The notes under the pieces: generated by a model
Database searches by the model: none
What the model saw: only the letters and a program-made list of their open reading frames with translations
What the model was told of the DNA's origin: nothing
Origin: Patiria miniata
Taxonomy: Eukaryota > Echinodermata > Asteroidea > Valvatida > Asterinidae
Assembly (NCBI RefSeq): GCF_015706575.1
Contig: NW_024037057.1
Location: forward strand, 1,507,501-1,571,500
Reading direction: 5' to 3'
DNA: 64,000 nt
Shown here: positions 14,001 to 24,136 of the stretch, piece after piece
Numbering within the stretch: position 1 is the stretch's first letter
How the letters are laid out: every line of letters begins with the position of its first letter
Program-made: the position numbers and the translations under genes

Positions 14001-17000
14001 ATCTATCTGATTACCAAGTATGGACATGATTGATCATTTTGTTCAAGAGTCCTAAGTGCAAGATGTTGGTCACTTTGTCAACCAAAATCGCTTGCAATTT
14101 GATACCTGATGATCACGTAATCGTGTCTGTCAATTGAAATAAAGGATTTCCATTTGTTGAACATGATTATTGGTGCATGGAGCTTTTTATAGCTCTATTG
14201 GTGCATATGGCACACCCAATTTGTGTGCAGTAGTACAGCTAGTGCCACCCCCATGCGAAATGAGTGACCTAGATAGTAGTGTTTTCAGTACAAACATCTG
14301 ATTTTTGACTCTAGTGACCCAATTTTCCATGTCTGCAATAAATTGGTAGCCGATCAGTGGAGACCTACTAGAGTGTCACAACACAGGGCCATGAACCTTT
14401 TTTTGGCAAATTTCTTTAACTTTAAACAGTTAAATATTACATCATCTCTATGAAAACACTCCAAAACATATTGCTATTACAAAAAACATAACGTTCATGA
14501 TGATATATAACCCTGTAATCGTCAATTGTACAATTTGTACAATATGAATATGCATTTTAAACCTGACCCCTTCTCAAAAATACATTGATCACACAATTCA
14601 GCTGACCACCACTGATCATTGACCGTTCCATGAACTGATGGATGCCCATTAAATAAAATGAAACGTGGACGTTTTCCCACCTCAATGAAGGAATGAAAAC
14701 TTGTAAAGGAAAACAGACAAAAATCACCATCAACATTTCAGAAAAATATATGACTTCTTCTTCATGTTCAAAACACAAAATCTGACAGTAAAAATTATGT
14801 TTCAGTCTTGACTCAAAATATTAAATCTCATTTGTATTTGAATGCTTGTGTGTAATATGTCATTTTCACTCAGCTCAATAGCTTCCAATGACATTCCATG
14901 GACAGCTATAAAAGTAGCTTCCTTCAGTAAATCATGCATTTCTAATAGCATGGATCAATTTCAGTAATTATTTTTTATTTCAGATAGGTAGAGGAACATG
15001 CTGTTTTGAGACAAAGTTCATTGATGTATCAAAAGTGATTGCTTTTTAAGAAAGAAAAAAAAATCATTAAAATCCAGGTCACTCTCTTTTCGACTCACCC
15101 TGTAGAGTTTGATATGTACACTTGAATAATGAATGCTATGTGAAGTGATTTTTGTGAAGATCAGTCACAAAAGAGACAATTTAAGAGGAAACAAGTTGAT
15201 TGATTTGATTGATTTGATTGATTTGATTGCTTCGATTGATTTGATTGATTCGATTGATTGATTTGATTGATCTGATTGATTTGATTGCAGGGTCAGCCTG
15301 TAGGCAGCTGTGACTTTGATCGTAGATTACTGTGCATTGACAAAGAGATCATCCAGACAAGGAGTCAACATATGGCACAAGGAACCATTGATAAAACCAA
15401 GGAACCATTCAGCTTACGTATGAAGCAGTTTTGGGATATCACCAAGACCAAAAATGTAAGTTTGAATTCTATGATCATTTATAAACATTGATCTAAGATG
15501 TGTACCTTAGGGCTGTCAGTTCTCATGCCCGACACCATTAAAGGGGCACTAGGTCCTGAAATCCCCCAAAATGTCATGTTTTGGATTGTTTACTTATCCT
15601 ATTTCAAACATGTGGTTGAAAGGAAACCAACCTAATGTTTTACCGTTTTCAAAAATTGGGTCGGTCGTTTGACCCAAACCAAAGGTATTTTTTTGTTGGC
15701 ATAACTTGTTAGTCAATTCACAGATTTTTTAGCGTTCTCAAACAATCAGTGGAGTGACCACTGGACTTATCTTGTTACTTTGAAGAGCCAAGTTCAGATC
15801 TCAAATCTTGAAACTCCAGTTATACTCTATGTCCTTGTGTGATTCTGTTAGATTAATTGATCTGCTCATTTGAATGCAAGGTAATTGTGTTTTTGTGACA
15901 GATATTAGACGGCCATTTTTCACAGCAAGAGCTTGGCCATGAAACAGATGGAGTTATTCTGCAACCGCAGCAAGATGTAAGCTGAAATATTGCATAGATT
16001 GGATGTCAATATTGTCTGTCACAACATAAACATACCAGACCAAGTTGCTTGTTTCTGTAGCTCTATACCCTCACAATTGTCTGCCATATGTACCATTAGT
16101 ACCATAGTTTATTGTAGCAGCAGCCAATCCCATGAGTGTTGAATCTATCTCTTTGGCAAGTTTTCTGCTTAAAGTATTTGCATCAAGTTTGTTCATTCAT
16201 TTTGGCAATTTAAAATAAGTAGCAAAGGTATCATACCTGAAACTCATTTAATGATATGACATCACATGTACAGGTACACACATTCCCTTCATTAAAAAAG
16301 AAAAGAAAAAGAACTGCCATCTGGCAGTACATACAACAGATGCTTATACACAGTGAGAAATAGTTTTGCAGGGAAAGCCTGAGTTTTGCACACTATTCTT
16401 TTCTGTTCATGATAGAAATATACCCCAGGTCGTTGTGACACAGTACTGAAATGGAAACCTCCCAGCTTGAACTCAGTTGACTTCAAGCTACAGATCACTT
16501 CAATGCGTAGAGAAGGGTAAGTCATCACAACTTGAATTTGAAATTTACAAATAAGTAAAGAGTGAATTTTACTGAGACAATTTTAGCTTTTACAATGACG
16601 TTCATAATTGAACTGAACTACGTACACTTAAAGTGAAAGAATTACTTGCCCAATCACCTTGCATTTATAACTGGAACAAATGGAAACCTCTAATTTGCAG
16701 CTGCTTTTATATTGCGTTTGGCTGACATACGAATGAGTCATTAATAAATGCTTGTACTTCTGACCTTTTTTGGCAGCATGCTACCAGAAACCAAGGGTTT
16801 TCTGTTTGTAGGAGGTTACGGTAGTCCGTTTGCAGAGATCAAACTGACAAAGGAACTCAAACAGTATGACAAGAAGATCATCGAGTGTACCTTTGAGAAT
16901 GGCCACTGGGTATTCATGAGGGAACGCACAGACAAGAGCTTCCCCAATGGACATGCTACTGCTGTCGGTTAGTAACAAGTTTTCATACAAGTGATCATTA

Positions 17001-19129
17001 AGTTCATTTGCTCCCACATGCCCCAAATGGCCTTAGAATTTGGCTCGTTTGGTGCACCAAACGAGTCACTCTTTGACAAAGCAGAGTGAGGACTATGATC
17101 AAAGTCCATGATGCATATGTCAAGGAAATGAGAAAAATACCGAGTATATGGATTGTCAAATATTATTGATTGACAAATACTGGGCACAAACCTTCCCCTC
17201 TATTACACCTTTGGGCAATTCCACAGAATTATAAACCTAGGAGCCAAAGCTCCACAATATCCAAATGCCACAAATTATACATGTGTATTTTGAATTTTAT
17301 TATCTGTATTTATTGAAATATAGTTTATTTCTCACAAAGTTTAACAGGCCAGCTGTACAAGTATCATAAGTATGTGTCATGCCCATGTACATGTAGACAC
17401 ATTTGGCAAATACTTCTAACAAACATTTAACAAATTATACTTTTATTGTATCACGTCTTGGATACTGTAATTCAATTGGTCTAGCCACGTGTCCAGCCTG
17501 TAAAAAATGACCGTTTACTTCATATTCATTGCGTTGCACATATATACTGCATTGCATATAAATAATCTTGTATACGTGTACCGCATTGCATATAAATGAC
17601 CTCATATACACTGCCTGGCATAAACAATACGTCCACAAACAATAGGGCACAAACAATACGTCCACAATTGACCGACAGTCCACGATTGAAATTTGTGTAC
17701 AAAACCAATAAGAGCCTTTGCTAAAAAGTTGAAGTACCAACAAAGGAATGAGGATTAGGGACAAAAGGGGGTCCACGATTGCCAGTGTTTACAAAGATGG
17801 GTGTATGTGAGTTTGTTTCTGCATTCAATAGGGGACATTGAACAAAAGAGGACAATAGGGTCCCCAAGTATTAACAAAGGAAATGGGAAGAGAAACAAAA
17901 GAAAATCCTCGATTTACACCATAAACAAACATGCTAGTGGGCGTGTTCATCTATTCAAACCGTGGATGAAAAGTTTTACAGAACAGAAGAGAACAATATC
18001 GTCCACGATTCCCAGCATACGTCCACGATTGGGGTCGTGTACAAAACCTATGCAGCATACGTCCACGATTGGGGTCGTGTACAAAACCTATGCAGCATAC
18101 GTCCACGATTGGGTCGTGTACAAAACCTATGGGAGTCTTCCTAAAAAAGTTAGAGTACAAACAAAAGAGAGACAATAGAACGTCCACAATCGCCGGTGTG
18201 AACACGTTTCTCTGTGCAACCTCTCAATCTCATGTCTGGCAGGAAAGCTCACAGTAATCAATAGGTTAGGCCAAAAAAAAAAAAAGTCGGTCTCTGGTCA
18301 GCGCGCGCATTGATCTTTTTTTTTCCAAAATGTTCCGCGGTAGCTCCAACAGCGCCCTCTATTTCTGTACCTTCTCAATTTTTTTTACCAAAGAGCACCA
18401 AGGAATGGGAAATTGCACCAAGGCAAATCATCGAAAGCACCAAGGCAAATTATGGAGGACACCAATGTATATGAGGACACCAAAAAAGCAAAATAGTACC
18501 CACCTTGTCTGTACAATCCAAGCTTGAAGAAAAAAAAAGAAAGAAAAAAGATAAAAAAAAAAAAGCCGCATGGCCGCGTCAATTCCGGAACTTTGGTCTG
18601 ACCAGAGACCGAATATTTTTTTTTTTGGCCTTACACTGCACTGATTTATTTTTCTTGAATACTGAGTTAAAAACCTGTAAATTTTTTTCACTTGTTGACA
18701 TGATATAACAAAACAATTGTGACTGCTGTGATGTGTAATATGTCATTTTTAACCCCCTTGGGGTGCTATGCACCCCTTGGATGTTAAAAATGACATATCC
18801 TACATCACAGCAGTCACAATTGTTAAATATCAGTCAACATTTCAAATTGCACTGTGTTAGAATGTTACTACCGTACATGACCAATACTCATTGATGTACA
18901 TATTTCTGTTGTATCTGTTGCAGCGGTGTGTAACAGCATTGCCAATCCTGTAACAAAGGAGGTTCTTCTGAATTACATCCGAGACAATGCCACCAAGCCA
19001 GGTAGTAAGCGACCGATAGATAGTAGCAGTAGTGCACCATCAAGTAAAGTCATCAAGTTGGACAGTCAGTTGATGCCACCACCTCGTCATGTTGTGTCTG
19101 ACCAGAAACCAAGTCTGCAGAAATCATAG
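2029..19129 (+). CDS. RNGTT: mRNA-capping enzyme (RNA 5'-triphosphatase and guanylyltransferase)
   Basis: Exons: 2029-2083, 3189-3402, 5999-6163, 7640-7779, 8404-8513, 9157-9251, 10736-10837, 11623-11755, 13803-13874, 15291-15455, 15902-15976, 16416-16516, 16777-16967, 18924-19129. All junctions are GT-AG and phases match, giving 1824 nt, 607 codons plus TAG (human protein about 597). The ATG has a strong context (A at -3, G at +4) and opens [15 protein letters not shown], matching the family N-terminus. Residues about 1-200 are the cysteine-phosphatase-type triphosphatase, with P-loop HCTHGFNR at 122-129 (Cys123 nucleophile). After a Ser/Asn-rich linker comes the guanylyltransferase: KADG at 289-292 (Lys289 forms the GMP adduct), DGEMVVD at 337-343, TDGVILQ at 432-438, and LKWKPP at 453-458. 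The C-terminus ends in an LMPPP motif. The protein acts in the nucleus on nascent Pol II transcripts. Introns are full of repeats but the frame is intact. Confidence 0.97.
2149..2294 (+). repeat. tRNA-derived SINE-like repeat, RNGTT intron 1
   Basis: The head (2149-2218) has a box A-like TGGTCGAGTGG and a box B-like GGTTTGAGTCC. A tail follows with GAGTATACAGTGT. The same head and tail occur in reverse at 47726-47876, so this is a dispersed family and not a working tRNA gene. Confidence 0.7.
2330..2640 (+). repeat. About 310-bp dispersed repeat, copy 1
   Basis: It matches the reverse complement of 25995-26300 over its length. Shared landmarks in order are CACACTGTGAAAA, TCCCTTTAGTGTTTCTCTTC, GGAAAACACTGT and GTCCACACAGTGAATGTAATG. 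It lies in RNGTT intron 1. No coding content is seen. Confidence 0.75.
2923..3015 (+). repeat. 21-bp tandem repeat, RNGTT intron 1
   Basis: There are four to five copies of a unit containing CCATCCATAGTTGGGACTGC, with a few substitutions in the outer units. It sits about 170 bp before exon 2. Confidence 0.85.
3807..4548. repeat. Foldback element of about 740 nt
   Basis: The left arm (about 3807-4136) is complementary to the right arm (about 4170-4548) almost throughout. Paired landmarks are GATTACTCCTAGAGCCTCAT, CCCCGCAAAATTGTTTTC, AAAACGTCCATCAAAATGC, and near the centre GCGGGGGGTACGGTACAAG. The loop is only some 30-40 nt. Open frames inside it are by-products of the symmetry. Confidence 0.85.
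4929..5350 (+). repeat. Two tandem copies of a repeat ending in GACCGACCGACC
   Basis: Copies at about 4929-5140 and 5147-5350 share TTTTATTCACTTTTTGT, GTGTATAGCTTT, AGGCTAAAACTTCGCATA, GAATACCCCATTCAA and CCGACCGACCGACCCTATTT in order. A third, inverted and more diverged copy is at about 8546-8745 in intron 5 (AAATAGGGTCGGTCGGTCGG). Confidence 0.75.
8327..8345. repeat. Poly-C run, RNGTT intron 4
   Basis: There are 19 consecutive C residues, 58 bp before exon 5. Similar runs occur at about 34502, 35520 and 35611 (G) and 39401 (C). Confidence 0.9.
8546..8745 (-). repeat. Inverted copy of the GACCGACCGACC repeat
   Basis: It reads AATTACATGCCTTCCAAAAA then TAGGGTCGGTCGGTCGG, the reverse complement of the ends of the copies at 4929-5350. 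It is in RNGTT intron 5. Confidence 0.6.
9847..10449 (+). repeat. 32-bp minisatellite, 19 copies, RNGTT intron 6
   Basis: AAAGATTTCACTTGCGGGGT recurs exactly every 32 bp from 9851 to 10427. Copies are nearly identical and each spans a GGGTACCC stretch. The only clear variants are ATATTCT or ATTTTCT before the AAAG and one GGGTGCCC. In the last third the A and T variants alternate, giving a 64-bp higher-order unit. Confidence 0.97.
13009..13401. repeat. MITE-like element with inverted ends, RNGTT intron 8
   Basis: TTATAACACCTCACCCACAG near 13009 is mirrored by CTGTGGGTGAAGTGTTATAA near 13380-13400. The interior includes ATTGGCCGAGAGCAAGTCAC followed by GTGA, a motif shared with elements at 21.5 and 52.6 kb. 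Confidence 0.65.
13401..13561. repeat. Near-perfect hairpin with CTCGG...CCTCGG apex
   Basis: The arms are some 75 nt each. AATATTGAATGCTT pairs with AAGCATTCAATATT, AAAACTAGCC with GGCTAGTTTT, and TCCATGGAGCATTCTATTTT with its near complement. The apex reads CCCTCGGCTTCGCCTCGGGA. Confidence 0.9.
15196..15290 (+). repeat. TTGATTGAT microsatellite forming a splice acceptor region
   Basis: Near-pure (TTGA)n/(TTGATTGA)n sequence runs to the AG that opens RNGTT exon 10 at 15291. The usual pyrimidine tract is replaced by the repeat. Each TTGAT also fits the loose branch-point pattern YTNAY. Confidence 0.9.
17530..18200 (+). repeat. Diverged repeats around GTCCACGATTG, with a 40-bp tandem core
   Basis: GTCCACGATTGGGGTCGTGT starts at 18021 and 18061, and a shortened copy at 18101, so the period is 40 bp. 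More diverged relatives lie at 17640-17780 and 18130-18200. CGCATTGCATATAAAT-type repeats fill 17530-17600. All are in RNGTT intron 13. Confidence 0.8.
18269..18630. repeat. MITE flanked by TTA, GGCCAAAAA ends
   Basis: It begins GGCC plus A-run plus GTCGGTCTCTGGTCAG and ends ACCAGAGACCGAATATT plus T-run plus GGCC. TTA abuts both sides (18266-18268, 18631-18633). The same structure recurs at 48747-49115. A 3-bp TTA duplication is typical of PIF/Harbinger or ISL2EU-type elements, which is inference here. Confidence 0.75.
18713..18823. repeat. Hairpin element, CAATTGT-GACTGCTGTGA family, copy 1
   Basis: The arms pair over ACAATTGTGACTGCTGTGAT and TATGTCATTTTTAAC. The apex is CTTGGGGTGCTATGCACCCC. 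It is related to 23058-23203. Confidence 0.9.
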
Positions 19130-19379
19130 TGTTCAATGTGTAGTTATGCCTTCAGTTGGAGTGTTACATCAAGTACAGGTCAGACCATGCTGTGTAATGC
19201 ATACTCAATCATTTATTACTGCGGAAAGAGACAAACTAGTCTACATTGTTTTTAATATTAAAAAAAAGGAAAGTAATCTAAAAAACAATTGTCTTTAACT
19301 CACATGGAAATTAATCATTGCTGGTCAAAAATCTTATTTTGTGCATAATTTTTATTAAATCCTCTCACATTTAGGTATT

Positions 19380-19385
19380 AATAAA
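19380..19385 (+). terminator. Candidate RNGTT poly(A) signal
   Basis: AATAAA lies about 250 nt after the RNGTT stop codon. No cleavage site can be proven from sequence. Confidence 0.4.
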
Positions 19386-19554
19386 GGTATTTTTTTAGAT
19401 TTTGCCCTTTGAAATACAGTGCTTAGAATACACAGATTTAGAAACTGCCACCCGTTTCAGACTAATATCCAGAGTTGCACCGAGTTAAGATATTCCTGTG
19501 ATTTGAATTAAGGTACATTGAATTGTTCAACATTTAAAGAGTTGGGAGCGACTA

Positions 19555-19866
19555 TGGCCAAGTTCGGGCAAGGACCATTAGTCGACTAGTAGTTGATTTG
19601 TGACGTACCTTACGCCTGCGCACTAATAGCAACGTGCGAACGTCTCTAGTCAAACGCTGGTCAAAATGTCATCGCAAAACTTCTGGATCCTGGCTCTCTG
19701 CTAGCGTTATGAATGCGCGCGGCGATTGGTTACCAGCGAAGCAACCAACCCCAGTAGGCTGGTTCCAAATAGTCGACTAGCGTAGTCAACCACCGTCGAC
19801 TAGACAGAGTTCGGGCAAACGTTAGTTAACCATTGGTCAACTATAGTCCTTGCGCGAACTTGGCCA
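19555..19866. repeat. MITE with TGGCCAAGTTCG ends
   Basis: TGGCCAAGTTCGGGCAAGGA at the left is mirrored by TCCTTGCGCGAACTTGGCCA at the right. GTCGACTAG motifs occur inside both arms. It is about 310 bp long and non-coding. Confidence 0.8.
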
Positions 19867-20025
19867 CAGCCACAAGATTGCCTGGTGCAGTCGTTTGGAA
19901 TGACTCTAAAGTGCAGTCAATGGAAACGTACTATATAAGAACGCCTACCTGAAACCTATATCACTGTTGGTTTGGAGCTGGGTCACTTCTTTTACCTATT
20001 TACCATACTATTTGGTTGGATGCAG

Positions 20026-20156
20026 CTCTGGACAAGCCGTGTGAAATGGATGTTAGTCATTTGTATGTGGAAGGTTTTGTCAAATCAGTGATTACAGATG
20101 CCCTGAAGCAACCAAGCAGCAGCAATCATAGTCTAGCTGATTGTGTGAGACAGTAA
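20026..20156 (+). CDS. Orphan terminal exon with predicted PKA-RII binding helix
   Basis: A good acceptor (TTGGTTGGATGCAG) opens 131 nt in acceptor phase 1: 42 complete codons, then TAA. The reading LDKPCEMDVSHLYVEGFVKS continues VITDALKQ and a Ser/Asn-rich end. VEGFVKSVITDA fits the published RII-anchoring pattern, with hydrophobic residues at positions 1, 4, 5, 8, 9 and 12. Codon use and composition look like a real exon, unlike the repeats around it. No upstream partner is certain. It could be an alternative last exon of RNGTT: the donor at 16967 and a possible internal donor after 19001 are both in matching phase. It could instead end a separate AKAP-like gene. Confidence 0.45.
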
Positions 20157-20309
20157 TACTAAATGCTAGCACAAATCAAAACTCTCATTCTACCACTTCT
20201 TCATCCAATCTTTTGTTTGACCTGCATGGTATTTTTGCATTGAAGGTAACCAATCATGGGAGGATACACAGTGTAGTGACTTGGGAAGACTGTGAAATAT
20301 ATGTCATAT

Positions 20310-21400
20310 TGCCAGGTTCCAGCGGTTCCCCAGTTCCACCCGGTTCCGATATGAGAACCAGAACCGCAAGTCCAATCTTCTCAAGTACCGGGTACCTGCT
20401 ATGCTTGGTTCAGGCTCCAAAAGAATCGGCTCCAGAGTAAGTTACCCGTTCTCTGTGCACAAAGCCCAGAGCCGAGAATCAGTTCCATAGGCATTCAATC
20501 GTGTGAAGGCCCGGGATATTCACTATGGCTAGTCAAAACACTGGCGGGGAATAACCACACGGACTCACACACATTACATGGAGAGTCGGTGACAAAACGT
20601 TCAGCTGAGCGCTTTGGGGCCATGAGGCATAGAGCATTGAACCCAATATTGGCCCTGTACCATGGATAATAAACATTTTAATGACACAATTACTCATGGG
20701 GCGTGGCCAGACTTATCTAAGCTGTAATTGGAATTGGCAGCAAGTGCTGTAATCGGCTCTGACAGACCCGGGTACAGGTACAAAATACCCGGCTTTGAAT
20801 GAGTCCTGGGTCTACCGGGCTTTAGTTGCTTAAACATGAATTTATCCTGAGCATTGGTGCACTTTGTAAAGATAATCGAAAACTCAGTCTGCATTCATGC
20901 AACTTACGCCCAGTAGATCCATGACTCGTTGGGAGCCGAGTATTTTCAACCTTTACCCGGGTCCATCAGAGTCGATTCCAGCACTCGGAGCCGGTTCCAA
21001 GTATACAATGTACTTACAGTTACAGCGGAGATTGAGTGTCGCTCACATGGGTAGTATAGTGAACATGTGCAGCGCAGTTAACCATTCTATTCTACACAGT
21101 CGGCGGTTGTCGCGGTAAATAAATTCATAGGCAAGGAACAGAAAATAAAACAATAAACGCTATGTTTGCTTTTAATAACCACAATCTTCATAGTTTCACA
21201 CATTTGAAACCAAACATGTACCGGTATTGCACGTCAAAATCCACGGAGCACAAACCTCACAAGGTGACACCGTTTACTTTGCATGTAATTTCAAGAGCTT
21301 ACGTTGTTCATTGAATTTTCCAGGAGCTAAATCTGACTCGGAACCGGTTCTTTTTAGAAAACCAAAACCGGCTCCAGAAATTCTGGAACCGCACAACACT
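20310..21400. repeat. Region rich in GGTTCC/GGAACC, possible hAT-derived element
   Basis: Left end CCAGGTTCCAGCGGTTCCCC and right end CCGGCTCCAGAAATTCTGG then AACCGCACAACACTA have similar GGTTCC-rich content in opposite orientation. The right end resembles hAT termini of the TAGTGTTG type. No open transposase frame is seen inside. The assignment is tentative. Confidence 0.35.
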
Positions 21401-21489
21401 AGAAATATATCACTCAATAGCCTTTCTATGAATATGGATGCATGTACATGTTGATATGAATGAAATAAACAAGTACATATGATTTGCTT

Positions 21490-21935
21490 TGCATTCATAA
21501 ATACCTAAGACAGTTAACGCATTCCTATTGGTCGAGAGCCCGTCACGTGGCCGGTCTTAAACGGATGATAAAGACATGGCTAGCTGGTCTTAAACACTTT
21601 TCCAGTGTCACAATAAAATGTGGACTCCAAAAAATCCAGTGCCTCTTATCGTTTCATTGGTTGAACGTTCACAATCCTCACGTAGGCATGCGCAACACTA
21701 CCACGGAGTCAGAATTTTATAGTTCTAAATTCAACGCGCCAGGTGCGTTCTGCGCGACATCGCGCAGAACATGATACGCGCGCGTCAATCTCCATAAAAG
21801 GGTTGTTTACATCTTACTCGCCAGCTGAACACTCCATTATTTTGCAAGAGGGATGTTTCAAAAAGCATAAAAACAAAATCGGGATGTTTAAAACGAATTA
21901 TATGATTTTTTCTTACCGAAAAGGTATTTATGAAT
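21490..21935. repeat. MITE-like element with TTCATAAATACCT ends
   Basis: TTCATAAATACCT at about 21496 is mirrored by AGGTATTTATGAA at about 21923-21935. The interior has CATTCCTATTGGTCGAGAGC then CCGTCACGTGG. A diverged inverted relative lies at about 52500-52640. Confidence 0.65.
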
Positions 21936-22100
21936 GGGAATAAATATGTGCTCCGTCGGTATTTATCACTCTGTTTAAGACCACTTAGAGTCTGGGTGCT
22001 GATAATTACCCTCGCCTCCGGCTCGGGTAATTATCAGCACCCAGACTGTAAGTGGTCTTAAACAGAGTGATAAAAACCTCCGAAGCACACATTTATTCCC
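21936..22100. repeat. Near-perfect hairpin, CTCGCCTCCGGCTCG apex
   Basis: Arms of some 75 nt pair over GGGAATAAAT, TATCACTCTGTTTAAGACCA and GTCTGGGTGCTGATAATTAC. It directly abuts the right end of the preceding MITE. Confidence 0.9.
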
Positions 22101-22689
22101 TTAATAATAAACCATTGCTGTATATTCATTTAATCTTTAAACAAAATTTATGAAGTCCACTTAAAATGTCAAAAGTTAAGAGCATTGATGTGTATAGACT
22201 ATGGTACTTTTTCCTTTTTTATTGTAAATAAACAATTTGAACGTATTTGCCGTGTTGTTCAAGTATGGCAATTAACGTGCAAAGAGTAGTTGACTTCGGT
22301 TGGTTATGTCCTGTCAACCCAAATGCCTGTCTTGTCAAATTCAGGAGATACACTTTATTCAAGCATGCAAATTTGAATTCAATTTTCATTTGTAGTGACA
22401 ATCAAATGACAGAACATTTGTATATCTGACTATAGGTGTGATATACTGGCCCAGAACCAATAGTCAGCTGGCTTATGGTATAAAAAAAAGCATTTCCCAT
22501 GTGCAATTCTTTAAAAATAACAGGGATCATTAACGAAACACTAATTTAAGAACCTAAATCCACTTGATGCCATTTTTTATTTGTAGAAGACTACAATTGA
22601 ATACCCATTTCTCCTGGTCTTTTGGGGGGTGGGGTGAGCGTTCGAAAAAAAGTTGGAGAAATAAGCTCAAAAGGAGAGTTATATACATG

Positions 22690-22830
22690 TACTTGTTATA
22701 CCTCTGTCTTGAATACTGTATTTTCATTGGCCTAGAATGATCACATGTTAAGTTTATAAAAAGTCATGGCACACTCCCCGTGGGATATCACGTACGTGAG
22801 GCAGGAGTGTGCTATGATTTGACGTACGGT
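22690..22830. repeat. Repeat with GTCTTGAATACTGTA head and short hairpin
   Basis: GTCTTGAATACTGTATTTTC then ATTGGCCTAG matches 17455-17485 (GTCTTGGATACTGTAATTCA then ATTGGTCTAG). A hairpin between CATGGCACACTCC and GGAGTGTGCTATG follows. Confidence 0.55.
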
Positions 22831-23057
22831 ACGTATACGGTGTGAAACGCTTCTATCGTTGGTACCCACGCTATTTTCACCATGTTTTTACACATGAGTG
22901 AGAGCAGAAGATCAGCTGTTTCAAGCACACAACATGCATGTGAGTTGCAGTTTGATAGTCATGATTGTTGTGTTTTTACCACTATTTGTTTTACCACTAT
23001 TTGTTTTTGTTATTTTTACATCAAAATCCAAAGAATCCAAGACAGAGGTATAACAAA

Positions 23058-23203
23058 ACAATTGTTGACTGCTGTGACGTGGGATATGTTTTTAACCCCC
23101 CTCGAGGCGCATAGCACCCTCGGCTTTCGGGTGCTATACGCCCCTTTGGTGTTCAAATTACTTAAAAACGTCATATCCCACATCACAGCAGTCAACAATT
23201 GTT
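23058..23203. repeat. Hairpin element, CAATTGT-GACTGCTGTGA family, copy 2
   Basis: Arms AACAATTGTTGACTGCTGTG and its complement close on an apex with CCCTCGGCTTTCGGG. The arm tips match 18713-18823 while the interiors differ. Confidence 0.9.
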
Positions 23204-23248
23204 AAATGTATTAAGAAAAAAGTCTGAAGACCCTGAATGGGTGGAGAC

Positions 23249-23460
23249 ATTAAACAACTTGAAAAGATGCAACGAAGAGCTGCCCGCTTAATTACTGGGG
23301 ACTTCTCCAAAAGGACAAGTGTCACCCAACCTGTAACATCTTTGGAGTGGAGCAGTCTACAGGAGCGAAGGCGTGCCAACCTGTCTTTATAATATCGTCA
23401 AAGGGGACATTGATATCAATCACCAACATTACCTATAGCTGAAACCACCTCGCTCAAGAA
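23249..23460 (+). pseudogene. Non-LTR retrotransposon RT fragment
   Basis: The frame reads IKQLEKMQRRAARLITGDFS, then TSVTQPVTSLEWSSLQERRR, the usual LINE thumb-region pattern (LExxQRRAARxxxxD ... LxWxSLxxRR). It stops at a TAA near 23392, and the expected continuation (YNIVKGDIDI) is in another frame. It is a short dead fragment beside the 23058-23203 hairpin. Confidence 0.75.
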
Positions 23461-23753
23461 AGGGACACGACATGCAATTTCAGATTCCATCCATAAAAAC
23501 AAATAAGGGACCAAAAAAAAGAAAGAAATGAATAAATTTGATGTAACGATCAAATTCTGTGTAAATATCATGTGTCAAATGAACATATACTACTTTGAGG
23601 TACATTTACAGATGCATGGTAGAATAAACCCTCTTTTTTTTGCTGATTTCAGACCAAAACAAAACAAATTTGGCCTTCTATGTTATTCACTCTTTTCCTC
23701 CCACATGTATAATCCTTAAAAAATTATGAGACATGTAGCTGGAAGTTCTTAAG

Positions 23754-24136
23754 ACCGGCGCACACCTCTCTGATTTTAGCGGTTCACCAGATCATCGGGC
23801 CATCGTGCAGGGATCGATCTGACTGTAGACCGGGCGACCGGATGAAATCAAACATGTTTGATTGCTATCGCATCCGATGTCATATCGGAAAGTGTGCGGG
23901 CTGCATTTTAATTTCATCGGATGTGATATTTATGTTAACCAATCAGATTCACGAAGGAAGTCGCATGATTCAAAATTGACGGCTGCAATTTTGTCATGTG
24001 ACTGATTATAGAATGGAACTAGGCATGTGCGCGGGTAACGTTGCGGTTTAACCTTAATGGTGAAAAACACGTACCGGTACCGGTGATGGGGTGATCCCGT
24101 GAACCAGTAGAATTAGAAAAGTGTGCGCTGGGATGG
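23754..24136. repeat. MITE-like element with GCGCACAC ends
   Basis: The left end CCGGCGCACACCTCTCTGAT with GCGGTTCACCAGATCAT is mirrored, with mismatches, by GATCCCGTGAACC and AAGTGTGCGCTGGG on the right. Confidence 0.5.

Noticed and set aside
22882..23205. 107-codon plus-strand open frame
   Set aside because: It runs through the 23058-23203 hairpin and has no motif.
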